A stretch of 11,131 nt of DNA from Thermomicrobiaceae bacterium (GCA_025966355.1 JAICWZ010000024.1:1-11131), one strand, 5' to 3'; positions 1-6,658 are shown, counted from the first letter of the stretch. A program made the numbers and translations. The notes: a model not told the origin generated them from the sequence alone.

Positions 1-42
1 GGTAATGAACGTTCCGAATTCCAATTGGTGACCATAGTTCAC
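1..42 (-). CDS. LLM-class flavin-dependent oxidoreductase, N-terminal fragment
   Basis: Only the first 14 codons are in the window; the gene runs off the left edge on the minus strand. Reading from a GTG at 42-40 gives MNYGHQLEFGTFIT. This resembles the first beta strand of luciferase-like (LLM) monooxygenases, which often begin with a YGH-x-L-x-FG-x-F pattern before the flavin or F420 barrel. An AAGGAG ribosome binding site lies 8 nt upstream (revcomp of 51-56), which supports GTG at 42 over the ATG at 35-33. The gene diverges from the MarR gene and shares its operator region, so it is the likely regulated target. The family call rests on a very short peptide. Confidence 0.5.
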   Translation of the reverse strand, partial: MNYGHQLEFGTFIT

Positions 43-58
43 GAACAACACTCCTTAA

Positions 59-103
59 GGTTGATCCATCAACCATTGTAGCACATTGGTTGACACATCA
101 ACT
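59..103. promoter_or_regulatory. Paired inverted-repeat operators between the LLM and MarR genes
   Basis: Two related palindromes lie in the divergent spacer. Site 1 (59-74) is GGTTGATCCATCAACC, with 7-bp perfect arms and a 2-nt centre. Site 2 (88-103) is GGTTGACACATCAACT, with 5-bp perfect arms GTTGA/TCAAC. Their centres are 29 bp apart. MarR-family dimers typically bind 16-20 bp palindromes in such divergent spacers, so these are good candidates for autoregulation and control of the oxidoreductase. Binding by this particular MarR is inferred from position. Confidence 0.7.
75..80 (-). promoter_or_regulatory. Predicted -10 box for the leftward oxidoreductase gene
   Basis: On the minus strand TACAAT (revcomp of 75-80) is preceded after 15 nt by TTGATG (revcomp of 96-101), an acceptable -35. 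Transcription would start near 68, inside operator site 1, and operator site 2 would cover the -35. That geometry fits repression by steric block. The 15-nt spacer is shorter than the preferred 17. Confidence 0.4.
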
Positions 104-108
104 ATACT
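103..108 (+). promoter_or_regulatory. Predicted -10 box of the MarR gene, implying a leaderless mRNA
   Basis: TATACT ends 6 nt before the ATG at 115, so the transcript would begin at or next to the start codon. No Shine-Dalgarno sequence is visible before this ATG (the preceding bases are tcagggc), which agrees with leaderless translation. No good -35 is seen at the expected distance. Its first base overlaps operator site 2. Confidence 0.4.
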
Positions 109-114
109 CAGGGC

Positions 115-579
115 ATGACGAACCAGATTCTTTCCCCATCTCAAGAGGCGGCCTGGTCGAGTTACCAGCGCATGCGCGTGCGCCTGGCCGAGCGGCTCAA
201 CCGCGAGCTGGCCCGCGACACCGGACTGTCCGAAGCCGATTTCGAGATACTGGTCGCGCTCATCGAAGCGCCGGACGAAACGGTGCGCGCGCTGGCGCTG
301 CGCTGCGGACTGGAATGGGAGAAGAGCCGTCTGTCGCATCAGTTGCGGCGGATGGAGAAGCGCGGACTCGTGCGGCGCGAAGTCTGTCCCGAAGACAACC
401 GGAGCACCGTCATTCGCGTGACTGAGAGCGGTCGCAGGCTGGCGGAAGACGCCAAACGGCAGCATGAACAGGCGGTGCTCGCCGTCGTCTGCGACGCCCT
501 GACCCCCGAACAGCTGCACGCCCTCGGCTGCATCGCGGACGCCGTTCTCGCGCGACTGGACGACCCAGCCCGCTCCTGA
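115..579 (+). CDS. MarR-family winged-helix transcriptional regulator
   Basis: This 154-aa protein has the length and layout of MarR repressors, which are dimeric DNA-binding proteins whose affinity often changes with small phenolic or oxidant ligands. The N-terminal dimer helix is followed by LSEADFEILVAL (38-49). The helix-turn-helix runs to a recognition helix around EKSRLSHQLRRMEKRGLVRR (69-88), and the wing has the family pattern CPEDNRS...VTESGRR (91-108). The C-terminal helices (about 109-148) complete the dimer interface. The single Cys at 91 before the wing and Cys at 64, 126 and 139 are possible redox sensors, but nothing shows this. Divergence from an oxidoreductase and adjacent palindromes suggest local control of that gene and of itself. 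No terminator is evident downstream. Start 115 fits the -10 box placement. Confidence 0.93.
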   Translation: MTNQILSPSQEAAWSSYQRMRVRLAERLNRELARDTGLSEADFEILVALIEAPDETVRALALRCGLEWEKSRLSHQLRRMEKRGLVRREVCPEDNRSTVIRVTESGRRLAEDAKRQHEQAVLAVVCDALTPEQLHALGCIADAVLARLDDPARS

Positions 580-733
580 CATATCTGCCTCGAAAACACC
601 CTGCACAAACCGCCATTGACTCTGGTACCCTCGATAGGTTGCTCGCGAATCGCTAACGGTCGCGAGAATGCGATATGCGGTCCGAACCGCGAACGTACGC
701 AGTGACAATCTGGCATAATCGTGTAGGCTGCGC
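580..733. other. Spacer between the MarR gene and the topoisomerase promoter
   Basis: No gene is supported here; longer reverse-strand frames cross the MarR gene and are shadows. One hairpin is visible, with CTCGCGA at 642-648 pairing with TCGCGAG at 660-666 (7-bp arms, 11-nt loop). It lacks a T tract on either side, so it is not a clear terminator and might be a weak protein-binding site. Confidence 0.4.
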
Positions 734-739
734 TATAAT
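734..739 (+). promoter_or_regulatory. Predicted -10 box (TATAAT) of the topoisomerase operon
   Basis: A perfect TATAAT lies 86 nt before the B-subunit start. The hexamer 17 nt upstream (TGGCAT, 711-716) is a poor -35, so the promoter may need an activator or an alternative sigma factor. A transcription start near 746 would place the LexA-like box just downstream of +1, a normal position for repression. Confidence 0.5.
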
Positions 740-750
740 TAGGCCGAATG

Positions 751-764
751 CGAACATGTGTTCT
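751..764. promoter_or_regulatory. Candidate LexA (SOS) box upstream of the topoisomerase genes
   Basis: The sequence CGAACATGTGTTCT matches 13 of 14 positions of the Gram-positive LexA/DinR consensus CGAACRNRYGTTYC; only the last base differs. The arms GAACA and TGTTC (752-756, 759-763) are exact inverted repeats around TG. It lies 12 nt after TATAAT and 62 nt before the start codon. LexA use by this organism is assumed from the consensus of Gram-positive relatives. Chance occurrence of a single site is possible. Confidence 0.55.
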
Positions 765-825
765 ATGTTCTGGTACACTGATCAGCACGAATGAAGCGCG
801 TCATCAGGCCAGCAGGGATTATTGA

Positions 826-2784
826 ATGGCAACAGAGACGGCAACTCGACCAGCAGCATATACCGGCGCCGACATCCGCGTGTTGGAGGGGATCGAGGCG
901 ATCCGCACCCGGCCGGGGATGTACATCGGTTCGACCGGCACCACCGGTCTGCATCACCTCATCTGGGAGGCGCTCGATAACGCCACCGACGAGGCGATCG
1001 CCGGTTACGGTAAGCACGTCTGGATCGAGATCGACGGCGACGGCTGGGTAACGGTGCGTGATGAGGCGCGCGGTATGCCGTTCGACCCAAAGAAGATCAA
1101 CGGCAAGACGCTGCCGACGGCCACCATCATCCTGACCGTGCCGCACTCAGGCGGCAAGTTCGAAGAGGGTGTCTACAAAACGGCCGGCGGCCTGCACGGC
1201 GTCGGTTCCACCGTGATCAATGCCCTCTCGGAGCAGCTCGAACTGACGATCTGGCGCGATGGGCAGGAGTTCTTCCAGAAGTTCACACGCGGCGTACCGG
1301 GCAAGCACACGATTACCAAGTGCGATAAGAAGAAGCACGGCACCCAGATTCGCTGGCTCTTCGATCGCGGCATCTTCGCCGATCCCTCGCTCGGCTACCT
1401 GCGCGATGTCGTTGAAAGCCGCCTGCGCGCCGCCGCCTATCTCAATCGCGGCATCGCCTATCACCTCAAGATCTGGGATGACGACGCCGCCAGGATGGAT
1501 GAGGAAACCTTCTTCTCCGAGCGCGGCCTGGTCGATTACGTCGAAGAGTTGCGCCCGCTCGACCGCGAGAGCGTGCCGCTCTTCAAGGAGCCGGTCGCGG
1601 CGACCGATGAGCGCGACGATATGCTGATCGAGGTTGCCATTCAGCCGAATCGCGGCGAGCGGACGCGCATCGTCTCCTTCGCCAACGGCGTGCGCACCAT
1701 TGAGGGCGGCACCCACGAAAGCGGCTTTCAGGCGGCACTCACCAAAGTGCTCAACGATCAGGCGATCCGCCTCGGTGTCACCAAGAAGCGCGAATTCGAC
1801 GCCGATCTGATCCGGGCCGGGCTGGTCGCGGCGATCTCGGTCAAGCTGACCAATCCGCAGTTCGAGGGCCAGACGAAGAACCGCCTGACCAACAGCGGCG
1901 TCGACGGCCTCGTCCGCTCGATCGTCGGCGAATCGCTCACCCGTTGGTGCGAAGCGAACGACGCCGCCACGCGCGATTGGGTGAAGACACTCGATCAGCG
2001 CCGTAAAGCGCGCGACGCCGCCAAAGCGGCCGCCAGCCTGGTGATGAATGGCAAGAGCAAGCGGAACGGCCACATCATCGATGTCTCGATCTCGGAGAAG
2101 TTCATTCCCTGTCATACCAAGGACCCGAAGCGCGCCGAGCTCTATATCGTTGAGGGCGACAGCGCCGGTGGCTCGGCCAGCCAGGGACGCTATTCGGAGT
2201 ACCAGGCGATCCTGAAATTGCGCGGCAAGCCGCTCAACGTGGCGCGCGCCAACATTGAGCGCATCGCCAAGAACGAAGAGATTCGAACGCTCTTACAGGT
2301 GATCGGCACTGGCTCGCGCCAGGTTTTCGACATCAGCCGCCTCCGCTTCGGCAAGATCATCATCATGACCGACGCCGATGTCGACGGGATGCATATTCAG
2401 GCGCTCCTGCTGACGCTCTTCCACCAGGAGTTGCCGCGACTGATCGACGATGGGCATATCTACGTTGCCGCGCCGCCGCTCTATTCGGTCAAGCAGAACG
2501 GCAAGTTAGTCTGGCTGCGCGACGATGAGGCGCTGCGTGAGTGGCAGAAAAGCCACAAGGGGCATTTCGAGATCAAGCGCTACAAGGGCCTGGGCGAGAT
2601 GAACCCGCGCGAACTGCGCGAGACGACGATGGACCCCGAACGCCGCCGGCTCAAGCTGGTGACGATCGAGGACGCGGCCCTCTCGGAAAAGCTCGTCTTC
2701 AACCTGATGGAAGACACCAACGCCGAAGGCCGCCGCACCTTCCTGGCGCAACGCGCGCGTAAATATACGGATATTGATGTGTAG
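826..2784 (+). CDS. Type IIA DNA topoisomerase B subunit (GyrB/ParE-like, divergent)
   Basis: This 652-aa ATPase subunit partners with the next gene to pass one DNA duplex through another. An in-frame TGA at 823-825 fixes the ATG at 826. The GHKL ATPase has Glu48 and Asn52 in WEALDNATDEA, Asp79 in DEARG, the glycine loop GGLHGVGSTV (121-130), and Arg144 at the coumarin-contact position. The transducer has the QTK loop (349-351). The TOPRIM domain has EGDSAGGSA (443-451) and DADVD (516-520), giving metal ligands Glu443, Asp516 and Asp518. The C-terminus has RYKGLGEMNP (585-594). There is no E. coli-type C-terminal insert. Unusual features are DxGxG changed to DEARG and the usual PGKLADC replaced by SEKFIPC near 423-429. 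Catalytic residues are kept, so it is probably active. Whether it is the main gyrase or a second topoisomerase cannot be told from this window. Confidence 0.93.
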   Translation: MATETATRPAAYTGADIRVLEGIEAIRTRPGMYIGSTGTTGLHHLIWEALDNATDEAIAGYGKHVWIEIDGDGWVTVRDEARGMPFDPKKINGKTLPTATIILTVPHSGGKFEEGVYKTAGGLHGVGSTVINALSEQLELTIWRDGQEFFQKFTRGVPGKHTITKCDKKKHGTQIRWLFDRGIFADPSLGYLRDVVESRLRAAAYLNRGIAYHLKIWDDDAARMDEETFFSERGLVDYVEELRPLDRESVPLFKEPVAATDERDDMLIEVAIQPNRGERTRIVSFANGVRTIEGGTHESGFQAALTKVLNDQAIRLGVTKKREFDADLIRAGLVAAISVKLTNPQFEGQTKNRLTNSGVDGLVRSIVGESLTRWCEANDAATRDWVKTLDQRRKARDAAKAAASLVMNGKSKRNGHIIDVSISEKFIPCHTKDPKRAELYIVEGDSAGGSASQGRYSEYQAILKLRGKPLNVARANIERIAKNEEIRTLLQVIGTGSRQVFDISRLRFGKIIIMTDADVDGMHIQALLLTLFHQELPRLIDDGHIYVAAPPLYSVKQNGKLVWLRDDEALREWQKSHKGHFEIKRYKGLGEMNPRELRETTMDPERRRLKLVTIEDAALSEKLVFNLMEDTNAEGRRTFLAQRARKYTDIDV

Positions 2785-2790
2785 AGGGAC

Positions 2791-2916
2791 CCCCCTCACC
2801 CTCTAGCCCCCTCTCCCACTCCGTGCGGGAGAGGGGGAACAGACGCGCGGCGACCACTGCGCGAGATTTCGTCTCCCCTCTCCCAGATCGGTTGGGAGAG
2901 GGGCCGGGGGTGAGGG
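2791..2916. repeat. Nested GC-rich palindromic repeat between the topoisomerase genes
   Basis: The 157-nt spacer is almost filled by one composite element. Outer arms CCCTCACCC (2793-2801) and GGGTGAGGG (2908-2916) enclose two hairpins. Hairpin A is CCCCCTCTCCC (2807-2817) with its exact complement at 2827-2837. Hairpin B is CCCCTCTCCCA (2875-2885) with its exact complement at 2893-2903. This is the style of mobile intergenic palindromes (REP/MITE-like) whose translation yields the familiar LTPGPSP peptide. It has no T tract, so it is unlikely to be a complete terminator, but it could attenuate or stabilise the two-gene message. Confidence 0.8.
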
Positions 2917-2941
2917 CGGTTCGTCGGGAGCGACAGACGAC

Positions 2942-5398
2942 ATGGCAACGACAGTTCTCACCAATGGCAATGGGCACCGCGAGGAGATCGAGACCGAGGA
3001 GTTTTCGAGTCTCTTTGAGGATGCCTTCGTGCAGTACGCTCTCTCGGTCGTCACCAGTCGCGCCCTGCCCGACGCCCGCGACGGTTTGAAGCCGGTGCAG
3101 CGCCGCATCCTTGCCTGCATGTTCGAAAACGGCTATCGCTCGACGCGTCCAACCGTCAAGAGCGCCTCGATCGTCGGCGACGTGCTCAAGTCGTATCACC
3201 CGCACGGCGACGGCGCGGTTTATGACGCCGCCGTGCGCATGGCGCAGCCGTTCACGATGCGCTATCCGCTGATCGAGGGCCAGGGAAACTTCGGCTCGGT
3301 CGATGGCGATACCGCCGCTGCTTATCGCTACACGGAGATGCGCCTGACGCCGATCGGCGAACTGCTGCTGCGCGATATCGAGCAGGAAACGGTCCCTTTC
3401 ACCGAAACGTATTTGCAGGATCCAAAGGTGACGCAGCCGGTCTACCTGCCGGCGCGCATCCCGCCGATCTGCAATCCGGCCTCGGGTATCGCCGTCGGGC
3501 TCTCGACCGAAATCCCGTCGCACAACCTTGGCGAGTCGATTCGCGCCGCGATGGCGCTGCTCGACGATCCCGAACTGCCGTTGGAAAAACTGCTCAAGAT
3601 TCTCAAAGGGCCGGACTTCCCGAGCGGCGGCCGCGTCATCGGTATGAACGGCATTCGCGACTACTTCGAGACGGGCAAAGGGCGCGTTATCGTGCGCGGT
3701 GAGGTGCGGCTGGAAGAAGAGTTGCGGCAGCGCAACCTGGTCGTCACCGAGATTCCGCCGGTTTCGCGGGCGCGACTGGTTAAGTCGATGATCAACGCGG
3801 TCAACGAAGGCAAGGTGAAGGGCGTCACCGACATCCGGAACGAGTCGGATGAGGAAAAGGGAACGCGCGTCGTCATCGAGCTGGAGCGCGGCGCGACGCC
3901 CGAAGTCGTGCTCAACCAGCTCTACAAGTTCAGCGATCTCGAAACCTCGGTGCCGGTCAACATGGTCTTCCTCTTCGGCGATCCCGGCCAACCGGCCCGC
4001 CAGCCGCGCCAGACCGGCATTATCGACCTGCTGAAATACTGGAACCGGCACCAGATCGACGTCATCACCAAGCGTTCACAGTACCAACTGCGCAAGGCAC
4101 GCGAGCGGCTGCACGTCGTCGAAGGCCTGATCATTGGTGCCGCCAACGCCGACGAGATCGTCAAGATCTTCCAGGCGGCGCGCGACCGCAACGTCGCCAA
4201 AGAGCAGATCAAGGTCAAGTACAGCCTGAGCGACATCCAGGCCGACGTCATCGCCAACATGACGCTGGCCCAGGTGACGAAACTCGACGCCTCCAAGTAC
4301 GCCGAGGAAAAGAAGGAGCTGACGAAGACGATCCGGGAACTCGAAGCGCTCCTCAAGAGCGAGGCGAAGAAGGTCGCGCTCCTCAAGGACGAACTGACCG
4401 CCATCCTGAGCGAGCATGGCGACGCGCGACGCACGCATATCGACACCTCGGATGGGCAGATCGAGGTCGTCGCCAGCCTCGTCGAAGAGAAGCGCGTGCT
4501 GGTGGTCGTCTCGGAAGCGGGCCGCGTCAAAGCGGTGCCGGAGAACGCCTTCCGTCGCAGTCGCGCCACGAAGTCAGCCAGGGGCGATGGCATGAAGGCG
4601 ATCGTGCCCGCCTCGACGCTCGACTACCTGCTGGTGTTGACGGAGCAGGGTCGCGTCTACATGGCGAAGGGCCATGACGTGCCGGAGGGCACGCGCGCCA
4701 GCGGCGGCGAACCGGCCCAGCGCGTCTTCAGCCTCAAGCCCGACGAAACGCTGGCGGCACTCCTGCCGACCGATGACCTGCACGAGAGCCGCCACGTCGT
4801 CTGGTTCACCGCCAACGGCAAGGTGAAACGCACGGCGCTCTCGGAATACCGCTCGATCAACGCGGCCGGGCTGAACGACATGAAGCTGCTCGGCGACGAT
4901 CGCGTTGTCGCGGCCGCACTGATCGATGACAGCGCCGAAGGCGAATTCATCGTCGTGACGAGCGACGCCCAGGCGCTCCGCTTCCCGTCCGATGAAGTGC
5001 GCGCCACCGGTCGCGACGGCCAGGGTGTCAACGCCGTCACCCTGAAATCCGGCGCGACGGTCGTCGGCGCGCTCTTCGCCGCCGGCGGCACCGCCGAAGA
5101 CCTGGTCGTCATCAGCGCTCACGGCATGGGCAAGCGGACCGCGCTCAAGGACTTTCCGCTGCGTCACCGCGCCGGTGGTGGTGTGGCCGCCATTACCCTC
5201 GTTCGCGCCGATCATTTGGCCGTCGCCACGCTCGCCGGCCCGAAGGACGACCTGATCCTCGCCTCGGCCGCCGGCGTCTCCACCCAACTCGCTCTCAAAA
5301 CCATGCGCCGCCAGGGCCGCGCCACCAAGGGCAGCCAACTGCTCGCGATTGAGCCAGGCGATCGGGTCACGACCGTGGCGCGGTTGGGCGAGGGGTAG
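2942..5398 (+). CDS. Type IIA DNA topoisomerase A subunit (GyrA/ParC-like, divergent)
   Basis: This 818-aa breakage-reunion subunit forms the A2B2 enzyme with the preceding gene. The winged-helix/tower region begins with YALSVVTSRALPDARDGLKP (32-51). The quinolone region reads HPHGDGAVYD (86-95), and the active-site Arg129-Tyr130 pair sits in RYTE. GNFGSVDGD (115-123) and LPARIPP (169-175) are typical. The coiled-coil arm spans about 370-490. The C-terminal part (about 505-818) shows six GyrA-type beta-propeller repeats, centred near 547, 588, 642, 690, 744 and 792. No canonical GyrA box (QRRGGKG) is seen; the nearest stretches are RATKSARGDG and RRQGRATKG. The residue equivalent to E. coli Ser83 is Gly91, and Asp95 keeps the Asp87 position. 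A GGGAG 11 nt upstream is the likely ribosome site. Supercoiling versus decatenation preference is uncertain. Confidence 0.93.
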   Translation: MATTVLTNGNGHREEIETEEFSSLFEDAFVQYALSVVTSRALPDARDGLKPVQRRILACMFENGYRSTRPTVKSASIVGDVLKSYHPHGDGAVYDAAVRMAQPFTMRYPLIEGQGNFGSVDGDTAAAYRYTEMRLTPIGELLLRDIEQETVPFTETYLQDPKVTQPVYLPARIPPICNPASGIAVGLSTEIPSHNLGESIRAAMALLDDPELPLEKLLKILKGPDFPSGGRVIGMNGIRDYFETGKGRVIVRGEVRLEEELRQRNLVVTEIPPVSRARLVKSMINAVNEGKVKGVTDIRNESDEEKGTRVVIELERGATPEVVLNQLYKFSDLETSVPVNMVFLFGDPGQPARQPRQTGIIDLLKYWNRHQIDVITKRSQYQLRKARERLHVVEGLIIGAANADEIVKIFQAARDRNVAKEQIKVKYSLSDIQADVIANMTLAQVTKLDASKYAEEKKELTKTIRELEALLKSEAKKVALLKDELTAILSEHGDARRTHIDTSDGQIEVVASLVEEKRVLVVVSEAGRVKAVPENAFRRSRATKSARGDGMKAIVPASTLDYLLVLTEQGRVYMAKGHDVPEGTRASGGEPAQRVFSLKPDETLAALLPTDDLHESRHVVWFTANGKVKRTALSEYRSINAAGLNDMKLLGDDRVVAAALIDDSAEGEFIVVTSDAQALRFPSDEVRATGRDGQGVNAVTLKSGATVVGALFAAGGTAEDLVVISAHGMGKRTALKDFPLRHRAGGGVAAITLVRADHLAVATLAGPKDDLILASAAGVSTQLALKTMRRQGRATKGSQLLAIEPGDRVTTVARLGEG

Positions 5399-5478
5399 GG
5401 AGGCGTAAGGAGCAGGTTCGCAGCGGCTCAAGTATCCTTGAACCATTGGCAATCGCGCATTCACGATGGAGTTCGGTC

Positions 5479-5770
5479 ATGCGTCGTGACGACGTCCTGC
5501 GTCAATTGGCCGCGCACCAAACCGAAATCACCTCGTTTGGCGTGAAGACGCTCTTTCTCTTTGGCTCGGTCGCCCGCGATGAGGCACGGCTCGACAGCGA
5601 TATCGACCTGCTCGTCGAATTCGACCCGCCGGTCGGGCTCTTCAGCGTCGTCCGATTTCGCATCTATCTCGAAGAGATCCTCGCACATCGCGTCGATCTT
5701 GTGCTGCATGACGCGGGTCAAGCCCCAAATCCGCGAACGCATCCCCAAGGACTTGATTCAGGCCGCCTAG
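5479..5770 (+). pseudogene. MNT-type nucleotidyltransferase (MntA-like antitoxin), frameshifted
   Basis: The protein begins MRRDDVLRQL and carries the minimal nucleotidyltransferase signature GSVARDEARLDSDIDLLVEF (29-48), with Asp41/Asp43 and a third acidic residue in RVDLV (Asp73). In MntA/HepT systems such proteins AMPylate the HEPN toxin. After LVLHDA (74-79) the frame breaks. The expected family tail VKPQIRERIPKDL continues in the +1 frame to a TAG at 5768-5770, which would give 96 aa. The open frame instead reads on to 5802 with an unrelated tail. One extra G in GGG (5715-5717) explains it. ATG 5479 has a GGAG 7 nt upstream; the TTG at 5446 is less likely. The catalytic core is intact, so a truncated product may fold. 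No HEPN partner follows. Sequencing error is possible. Confidence 0.8.
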
Positions 5771-5832
5771 AGATGCTAGTGGTGCGGCCGGAAGTTGGGT
5801 AGATGGTGAGAGCGGCGAGATGCGGGTCTCGG

Positions 5833-6267
5833 TCAGCCGCCTTGATGAATCAGCGTCCATCCATACTGAGCAAAGTTGCGATCAAAACTGAAGGCGTCGG
5901 TGATTCCAAGTCGTTCCATGATCGCGAAGCAGGTTGCATCAGTCAGTGAGAAGTTCTTGTCCGTGTATTGGACGATGATCGCTCGTGCGCGTTCCTCGTC
6001 GTCTTTGTCCACTCGGATGACCGTTGTGTCCTCGCTAGAATCGATGTCCCGCAAGACCTGAAGCGCGATGGCGCGGTTCATCCGCGTAAGAAGGAGTGCA
6101 TGTAACTCGGCCAGGATGAAGTTGGTCGTGATCAACGGGCAGCGGTTGGCTACGAGTTCAACAAGGATGGATCGCGCGCGGTCATGATTGACGTCGTGCC
6201 GATTTGAGACGGCGCAATACGCGGAGGTATCAACGAAAACGGGTTGATGCGGCCTAACCAGGCTCAC
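5833..6267 (-). CDS. PIN-domain ribonuclease toxin (VapC-like)
   Basis: This 144-aa protein is a PIN domain over nearly its whole length. Such toxins are magnesium-dependent RNases that cut tRNA or other RNA when freed from their antitoxin. The acidic active-site set is complete: Asp13 in FVDTSAY, Glu54 in ILAELHALL, Asp110 in SLTDATCFAIM and Asp129 in AFSFDRNF. Translation starts at a GTG (6267-6265) that overlaps the antitoxin stop in GTGA, so the two are translationally coupled. The gene is convergent with the broken nucleotidyltransferase gene, 62 nt away from its original stop. It appears intact and active. Confidence 0.92.
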   Translation of the reverse strand: MSLVRPHQPVFVDTSAYCAVSNRHDVNHDRARSILVELVANRCPLITTNFILAELHALLLTRMNRAIALQVLRDIDSSEDTTVIRVDKDDEERARAIIVQYTDKNFSLTDATCFAIMERLGITDAFSFDRNFAQYGWTLIHQGG

Positions 6268-6548
6268 GTCTCATGCGTAGACTCGAACGCTTCTGCGAGA
6301 TATTCTCGTTTGTGGCGTCCAACATCCATTTCCTCTTCAGAGGCGCCGATCCCGATAATATTGAGGATCGAATCTCGAACTGATCCCTCGCGCGACGGAA
6401 TCTCGGGTTCAATTGGTGGGGTAACGCGGATCAATCGATAGCGAACGCCACTTTGTTCCAGCTCAATGAGCGTATCGGCGGCATCCTCGAGTAGTTGATC
6501 AAGCTCGCTGCCTGGTTTGACATGAATGGTTTTGACTGGTGCAGGCAT
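6264..6548 (-). CDS. Antitoxin partner of the PIN toxin (VapB-like)
   Basis: This 94-aa acidic protein lies directly upstream of the PIN gene with a 4-nt overlap. The N-terminus TIHVKPGSELDQLLEDAAD (7-25) has the Phd/AbrB-like style of PIN antitoxins that begin with a short DNA-binding or strand segment. The C-terminal part has IGIGASEEEMDVGRHKREYL (65-84), resembling the conserved G-x-G...DVS...HKxYLAEA tail of antitoxins found with PIN toxins in Chloroflexota. That tail probably wraps the toxin groove. An AAGGAG lies 8 nt before the ATG. Pairing with the toxin is secure from context; the subfamily is not. Confidence 0.8.
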   Translation of the reverse strand: MPAPVKTIHVKPGSELDQLLEDAADTLIELEQSGVRYRLIRVTPPIEPEIPSREGSVRDSILNIIGIGASEEEMDVGRHKREYLAEAFESTHET

Positions 6549-6595
6549 CGGTTCATCTCCTTAAACGTAGATGCAATCTTATCACCCGTTATCTT

Positions 6596-6607
6596 CACCA
6601 GATGGTG
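6596..6607. promoter_or_regulatory. Possible operator of the antitoxin/PIN operon
   Basis: CACCAGATGGTG is an inverted repeat (arms CACCA/TGGTG, GA centre) 48 nt upstream of the antitoxin ATG. On the minus strand a TTGATG (revcomp of 6608-6613) abuts it as a possible -35, but the matching -10 is poor. Antitoxins of this class usually repress their own operon through such palindromes. Confidence 0.35.
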
Positions 6608-6658
6608 GCATCAACCGGCTTGAATACGCTCACTCCTATCCCGAGTTCCCCACCACCA

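Noticed and set aside
642..666. 7-bp inverted repeat as a terminator of the MarR gene
   Set aside because: No T tract on either strand and a large loop; noted only as a weak hairpin.
791..1051. Plus-strand ORF starting just upstream of the B-subunit gene
   Set aside because: No ribosome site, overlaps the strong B-subunit start region, and becomes a shadow of that gene.
1147..2115. Long open reading frame on the minus strand inside the topoisomerase B gene
   Set aside because: It mirrors the codon pattern of the high-GC B-subunit gene on the other strand and has no recognisable domain; an antisense shadow.
2699..4051. 450-codon minus-strand frame across the operon spacer and A-subunit gene
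   Set aside because: Shadow of the A-subunit gene; its only familiar stretch is the LTPGPSP peptide, which is an artefact of the palindromic repeat.
5446..5478. TTG start extending the nucleotidyltransferase by 11 residues
   Set aside because: The ATG at 5479 has a better-spaced GGAG and gives the usual family N-terminus.
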